Part shown: one piece after another, positions 59,096-64,000 of the stretch
Position numbering within the stretch: position 1 is the stretch's first letter
Layout: the number at the start of each line of letters is the position of its first letter
Source: Pratylenchus scribneri
Lineage: Eukaryota; Nematoda; Chromadorea; Rhabditida; Pratylenchidae
Direction of reading: 5' to 3'
DNA length: 64,000 bases
NCBI GenBank assembly: GCA_030063045.1
Contig: JAQSEB010000059.1
Span: 4,092,001-4,156,000 of the forward strand
The notes under the pieces: generated by a model
The model's database searches: none
What the model was told of the DNA's origin: nothing
Seen by the model: only the letters and a program-made list of their open reading frames with translations
Translations under genes and position numbers: made by a program

Positions 59096-60216
59096 TTAGA
59101 TTGTCTTGATTGATGCCATTACCGCGGCCGTGGCCATTTCCAATTGTTCCTCCTCATCATTATCATCCTCTTTTGCCATTGCCTCATTATTATTCATTAT
59201 TCCCTCTTCCAAATGTTCATCCTCCTTATCATTCTCCTCCAACTTCTTCTTTTCGCCCTGCAAAACACTTCATTAATCCAATAATTCCCCCAAATTCACT
59301 GGCCATTATTTCCACATTTCCATCGGCCGTAAAGAAAGCCAGCACCGAATGAAGGTCAATATTGTCGGCCAATTTCCATTGGCGATTTAATTTTTTGATG
59401 GTCATAGTTCCATTTTCATTATTCTCTTCAAAATGTTCTCCATCAAGTGCCAATATTTTGGTAAATGAATTAATGGATACCTTTGAATATGGTAATTATT
59501 ATAATTCACTTCAAATTATTTACTTTAAAATCGCTATCAGTGAATCCTTTCGCCTCCACCCTAATTTGGAATCCTTCTTGTTCATTCATAATTTCATTGT
59601 CCGGATCAACATTTTTGGCCTCCTCCCTGCCATCCTCTGTTTCCATTCTACCATTTTTGCTGATTTGATGAATTTGTTGTTCAATTTGAACATTTTCCCC
59701 ATTTTCTTGGTTTTCTTGGTGAATTTGACCATCCTCCTCCAGATTAGGCACAAAATTGCCTTCCGATGGAGTAGGAGGCGGAGGTGGAATAAAATGGCAT
59801 TTCGTTGTGGAAGCTTTGAAAATAGGAGATTGTAAATTTGCTGCTGAACGATTATTGTCAGTTAGCAATTCCCTTTTTGGGCGATGATTTTGTTCAATTT
59901 GAACATTTTTCCTATTTTCCTGATGAATTTGGCCATCCACCTCCTGCTGATGTGGTTCAAAATTAGATTTCTGTGGAGGCCGAGGAGGAATATGGTATTT
60001 TGGAGGAATAAAATGACATTTCGGTGGGGGAGGGGAGTAAATTTGAGTGGGGAAATGTTCTTGACGATGATGGCCAATTGGCAATTCCCTTTTGGGGAAA
60101 TTATTGGAATGAAAATTGGAATCAAAATGAATGAATACCTCAATGATGAGAGGATCATTCGGCGACGGCCAATTGTTGATTGATTCGAGAAAGGTTGGCC
60201 AAAAGATTGTGTCCAA
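59096..60216 (-). CDS. Small heat-shock-like protein (alpha-crystallin domain) with duplicated Pro-rich insert
   Basis: The alpha-crystallin/Hsp20 domain is recognised from FQIRVEAKGFTDSDFKV (strands before the intron) and, after an intron ending TATTCAAAG, ILALDGEHFEENNENGTM, then LNRQWKLADNID, SVLAFFTADGNVEI. These correspond to the family's L-x-V-x-G-x-H-E, F-x-R-x-x-x-L-P-x-x-V-D and S-x-D-G-x-L-x-I blocks. Upstream lies about 200 residues rich in Pro, His and Gln, built from two imperfect repeats of about 70 residues each containing KREL, KCHFIPP and DGQIHQEN. The 3' end is ambiguous. The frame closes at 59229 (GGE*); alternatively a GC-type donor after EIM joins an acidic exon ending MASIKTI at 59096. 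No in-frame ATG is seen at the 5' end, so a first exon is missing or the start is further up. Chaperone function is inferred only. Confidence 0.6.
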
Positions 60217-61257
60217 AATTGCTGATGGATTTGCTCCTCAAAAATGCGCTCTCTTCTAATGAGGATGAATTGAAATGGATGCGGAATGCGGATGAATGTC
60301 AATGCCAATAATGCCTAATAAAGGCGGCCTTTCCTATTCATCCTACTGTACTCCCACTTTTTGTCTGTCATCCTATCAATCAAATATTGCCCAAAGCCTC
60401 TTTTTAAAACCCGCTCATTTCCCCATTAAATAGCCACTTTTTCTATTACTTTTTTGACGTTCTCTTATCAAATTTTCCCGCAAAACAGATAAATAATAAT
60501 TTAAAGTTTTTATCCCCTCAAGTCCCTATCCAATTTTTTGGGCCACTGGGGGGCTTTGGCTTCTTGAGAAGACCCGTGGCTTGAGCCTAGACCCTGCTCT
60601 CGCCCCAAAAAACTTTAACCATAGATTCCATAGATTCCGACTAATATTTAAGGATAAACAAGACAAACATTATTTGGTAATTTTCCTCCAAGGGCATTGC
60701 CAATCGCGGGCACATCCTCCATTTTTGTTTGTTCGCCGAATATCGTTTCCATTCTTGATGTTGGATTTTGTCTCCTTCTCCTCCTCCATAATTTCGGTAA
60801 TTTTGAAAGGACATTCGGACGAAAAATGGAAATTGAGGAGGAAAAAAAAAGGTGTGGAAAATTGGGGAGGAATAATAATAAAATAGAATGCCTTTTTTAA
60901 AGGGTTTTGGGGAAGGAAGAGGGGACGATGAATAAGCAGCAAAAAAATGTGGGGGCAAAGTAATATTTCAGCCATCCAAAAGTGGCTTATTCCCTTTTGG
61001 AATCGGCTGGTAATATTTACACTTTTTTGCCCTTATTACAGAGGGTTATTGTTCAAATAAAAAATGGTGAATAGAGCGAATCTCACCAAAAAGAGTAGAA
61101 TAAGGGTTAAATAATGGCATTCAGCAGAAATGAACAAATCGTAAGAAAAAACTTTATTCGATAATAAATTGGCCAATATGTTCATTTGCATTTCATTCCC
61201 TCTCCCTCAAATATTAATTTTTAATTCAATTATGATTTTCGTCCATTCTTTTCTTCT
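60217..61257. other. Intergenic, no supported gene
   Basis: About 1 kb. The segment just above 60216 may hold the first exon of the heat-shock-like gene. The rest shows short open frames without splice logic. Confidence 0.4.
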
Positions 61258-61621
61258 TCATTCTCCAACATCGCGCACTCGACGTGATCGAATTCCCTCG
61301 CCGCCTGAATCCGCCGAAATAATCAACTGGAAATAAATTGTTTGGTGGCGAATCATTCAAATTATTTCCCTCAATTGATTTTTGCCTAAAGGAGGAAATA
61401 AAAAAGGAACACTGATAAGAAATAATTTTGTTTGTTTGTTCCAATCAAAACAACAATTTTCATCAATTTGATAATTTAAATGGCCCAATTTGCCCTTTTT
61501 CAACCTGATCCCCTTCAACGACCAATTGTGGGGAATGATGATGATGATTATGGATTGAATGGACAAAGCAAATTGCCAATATGGAAATTAGCAAAAATGT
61601 GAATAAAATGGGGGAACGCAT
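61258..61621 (-). CDS. Short putative secreted peptide
   Basis: Exon 61505-61621 starts MRSPILFTFLLISILAICFV, a clear signal peptide of about 22 residues, followed by a His run (HNHHHHS) and QLVVEGDQ. A GTTGAA donor follows. Joining in phase 0 to an exon at 61258-61326 (acceptor ATTTCCAG) gives a 61-residue precursor ending in ADSGGEGIRSRRVRDVGE. An alternative acceptor (CTCCTTTAG at about 61387) would use another frame. The RSRR motif could be a convertase site, so a neuropeptide or effector-like peptide is possible, but no family is recognised. Exon 2 and its frame are uncertain. Confidence 0.45.
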
Positions 61622-62191
61622 TTTTGTGGATGGCTGCCACCAAATCCGAAAAAAATATATATTTGGCGTAGAAAATGGATGAAAGGGTGTGGATATGGAG
61701 GCAGCCGAAAAATGGGTCAATTGGAGGGAGGGGGGTCGATTGGATTTGGGCGGATTTGGGGGAAATGGATGTGAGATGGTTGATCTTTTCATTAGTAAAA
61801 ATTTATTAAATCATAAATAAATGAATGAATATGAAGAAAATATTAATAATAAATTTGAATTGGAATTAAATATAAAATAAAAAGGAGGAGGTAAATAGAA
61901 AAGAAGGAATGGAATATCAAATATAAGCAAATATTCATATTAAATTGATGATATCATTTTAATAATCAAAATATGGCTGTATGGTTTTGATTTTGCTCTG
62001 GAAATTGAAGGAAAAAGGCCACAAATTGATTTGAATTTGATGAGCAAATAATAAATATTTTTGGTTATTCTAATAAAATAAGTTCTTTTTTTGATTGCCG
62101 AAGGCAGAGTTGTTTGATTGATGGATTTGTACCCGTTGTTCGCATTTTTGGTGCCCGCTGATACGATCCATTTCCCCCTAAAAGTGACAAT
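61622..62191. other. Intergenic, no supported gene
   Basis: AT-rich sequence between the short secreted peptide's start and the membrane protein's stop. The left part is that peptide's likely promoter. Nothing else is recognised. Confidence 0.45.
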
Positions 62192-63489
62192 TTATGTGTC
62201 GGCCCCCTCCGAAGGATAATGCGAGAATTGATGGGCCAATCGTTGGCTGCTTTGTCCTCCAATGGAATCGGAACGGGCAATCATATTGGCTGGCATCGTT
62301 GCCCCTCCTCCCCCTCCGGCAATGGTCCCATTTGATCCATTTGGTCCACCGCTGCTGCCGAAAAGGGAAAGTGATGAACCATTGCCGGAATGTTTCTGAA
62401 TTGAAGGGAGGGAATAAAGAATTTGAGGTAAATGTGAATGGGGAAGTACCCGGCAAACTGGTTTGGGCAATTCTTCACATGAAACGGAAAGTCCACGGCC
62501 AACAGAACCACCGCAGGAATGGCATGAAGTGCCGGACACTGTCCTCCTTCGAATGGCACCTCCACTGCCTCCGCTTCCCCCAATGCTATATCCACCGGCA
62601 CTTCCTTTAAATCCAAATAATTCATTTATTCATTTTGGATTGCTTTGGACTTGCCTTCACTTTCCTCCATTTCCGCATCCATCCTCAGAATATCCTGGAA
62701 TCGAACTGGTGCTGAGAAAAGTCGTCCAAGGATGACAATGGCGGTGAGGAGGGAGGAAAGAGTGCAACAAATGACCAAAACAGGTGGAACAACCACAAAC
62801 TAATGGAAGGGAGGGGATTAATGGGATTAAGGGGATCAATGCCAACCAGCGAAAGGAGGAATTTCTTTCGATGCTGTTGCCAAGCATATGAATAAAAAAC
62901 AGTGATAACCAATGTCCAAAGTGCCTTAAAAATAAATTGCCATTATTTTTGAGAGCCAAATAACCCATTTACCAATTGTGCTTGAACAACATCACTGAAC
63001 AGGGATTGGCGCCGTCGATCCGTATTATTTTCGGAAGAGGCCTTCAAAAATGAATGGAATTGTTTTTGAATGGATGGATTGGAAAGGAAAGGGATAAACC
63101 CGCCTCTTGATTTTGCATTCTTGAATTCAAATTAGGAAAACATCCATCTTTATTATAAAGGATTGTCGGCTGGGAATGGAGGAATAAATATTTATGGACA
63201 ATTCCCCTCAAATGGGGTAATTTTGGGAAGGATTTCTTCCACAATTTGACCATTCTGGATTATATTATTTTTGGAAATGAGGGAATGTTTTCTTCCATTC
63301 CGCTGCCCAAAAAAGGGAACTTTGAACTTTGGACCATCGGCGGAGGCCAATGAAATGGGTTTGGTTTTGGGGGTGGCTGACCTCAGAGAGGCACATGCTC
63401 AATTTGTCCAATTCATCGGAAGAACAAAATTCATCGGATAACCATTCCTGCGACCAAAATGCCAATTCATTCCGAATCTCCCCTTCCAT
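62192..63489 (-). CDS. Unrecognised two-helix membrane protein
   Basis: Eight exons join in frame from a possible ATG at 63489 to TAA 62192-62194, about 300 residues. The N-terminal region is charged ([18 protein letters not shown]). Then [18 protein letters not shown] leads into a first membrane helix ([16 protein letters not shown]), a short basic loop ([10 protein letters not shown]) and a second helix ([18 protein letters not shown]). After that come an acidic stretch ([11 protein letters not shown]), a Gly/Ser-rich segment with a CHSCGG cysteine pair, and a Gly/Ser/Asn-rich tail. Two introns are best read as GC-AG (donors just below 63104 and 62655). The family is unknown to me. Both termini on one side of the membrane, as a hairpin, is inferred from two helices. 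An upstream exon is possible because the open frame extends a little beyond 63489. Confidence 0.6.
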
Positions 63490-64000
63490 TTCCCACCTCC
63501 TGTTCCCTGCCGGCCGATAGGGAACTTGCACTTCCAACTTTGCCAATTAAAAGGCTGCCATTTCCACTTCCATTCACACTTCTTCGCCTCTCTCGAAAAT
63601 CCTTCATTGGCCACGGATTTGATGGAAAAGAAAATCAAATAATTCAACAAAAATATTTTAAATTGAATTGTCAATATTGAGTGGATTTGTTTGCAGATTA
63701 TTTTGATTTTTTTACTGAAAAATGCGCAAAATAGTTGAGGAAAAAATGTGGGGTTTTGGGTTGGCAGGGAGATGGAGGCAAAAATGCCCCAACAAAAGTG
63801 AAGGGGGGAAATCGATGAATGCACGGGAGGATGGATGGATGAGCCGGAGTCCGAAAGTGTTGGTGGTGGTGGACGAGGAAAATAGGGGAAAGTAAAGGGA
63901 ATGAATGAATGAATGGGGAACATTTTTGTTTGGTTTATTTATTATCAATATAAAATACTTTTTGCTGATGATGAATTGGGCCACTGTCAAAATTCCGCAG
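63490..64000. other. Right-edge region, no supported gene
   Basis: AT-rich and simple sequence, probably upstream of the membrane protein gene. No coding signal that I trust. Confidence 0.4.

Overview
This window is animal DNA, most likely from a nematode. The genes are compact, with many introns of about 40-70 bp ending in TTTNAG/TTTCAG. Several start codons sit 3-25 bp behind a splice-acceptor-like AG, as expected for spliced-leader trans-splicing. Same-strand genes lie 160-200 bp apart, as in nematode operons. Reading-frame and domain continuity across several genes require GC-AG introns, a trait reported as unusually common in cyst nematodes (Globodera). A tylenchid plant-parasitic nematode is therefore my best guess, but the species is not proven.

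Layout. 0-2.8 kb (+): the 3' end of msh-2 (mismatch repair), then an acylglycerol/lipid kinase relative. 3.6-5.0 kb (-): an insulin-like preprohormone in three exons. 7.7-14.4 kb (-): a complete SHANK scaffold (SPN, ankyrin, PDZ, proline-rich, SAM). 14.4-25.5 kb: mostly non-coding, with one small unrecognised gene at 20.7-21.1 kb and a MITE. 25.6-29.3 kb (+): calsyntenin (casy-1). 29.9-33.5 kb (-): coatomer beta. 34.3-40.3 kb (+): a head-to-tail trio, a Ulp/SENP SUMO-protease-like gene, proteasome beta-3 and smg-9. 40.5-41.3 kb (-): ESCRT-III Snf7/CHMP4. 41.6-43.3 kb: an internally deleted hAT transposon with exact target-site duplications, 10 bp upstream of TRAPPC13 (43.3-44.9 kb, +). 45.0-45.5 kb: an anomalous structured island. 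45.6-47.3 kb (+): a MADF-BESS factor. 48.3-49.9 kb (+): a DM-domain (doublesex/mab-3) factor. 50.3-58.2 kb (-): a type IV collagen alpha chain with two MITEs in introns. 59.1-60.2 kb (-): a small-heat-shock-like gene with a duplicated proline-rich insert. 61.3-61.6 kb (-): a short secreted peptide. 62.2-63.5 kb (-): an unrecognised two-helix membrane protein.

The AT-rich core (about 29.5-47 kb) carries housekeeping genes for trafficking, protein turnover and RNA surveillance. The GC-richer flanks carry signalling, neuronal and developmental genes and are dotted with homopolymer G/C runs of 10-20 bp. Apart from the putative operon the genes do not form an obvious joint pathway. No bacterial-style system, CRISPR array, rRNA or tRNA gene was found.
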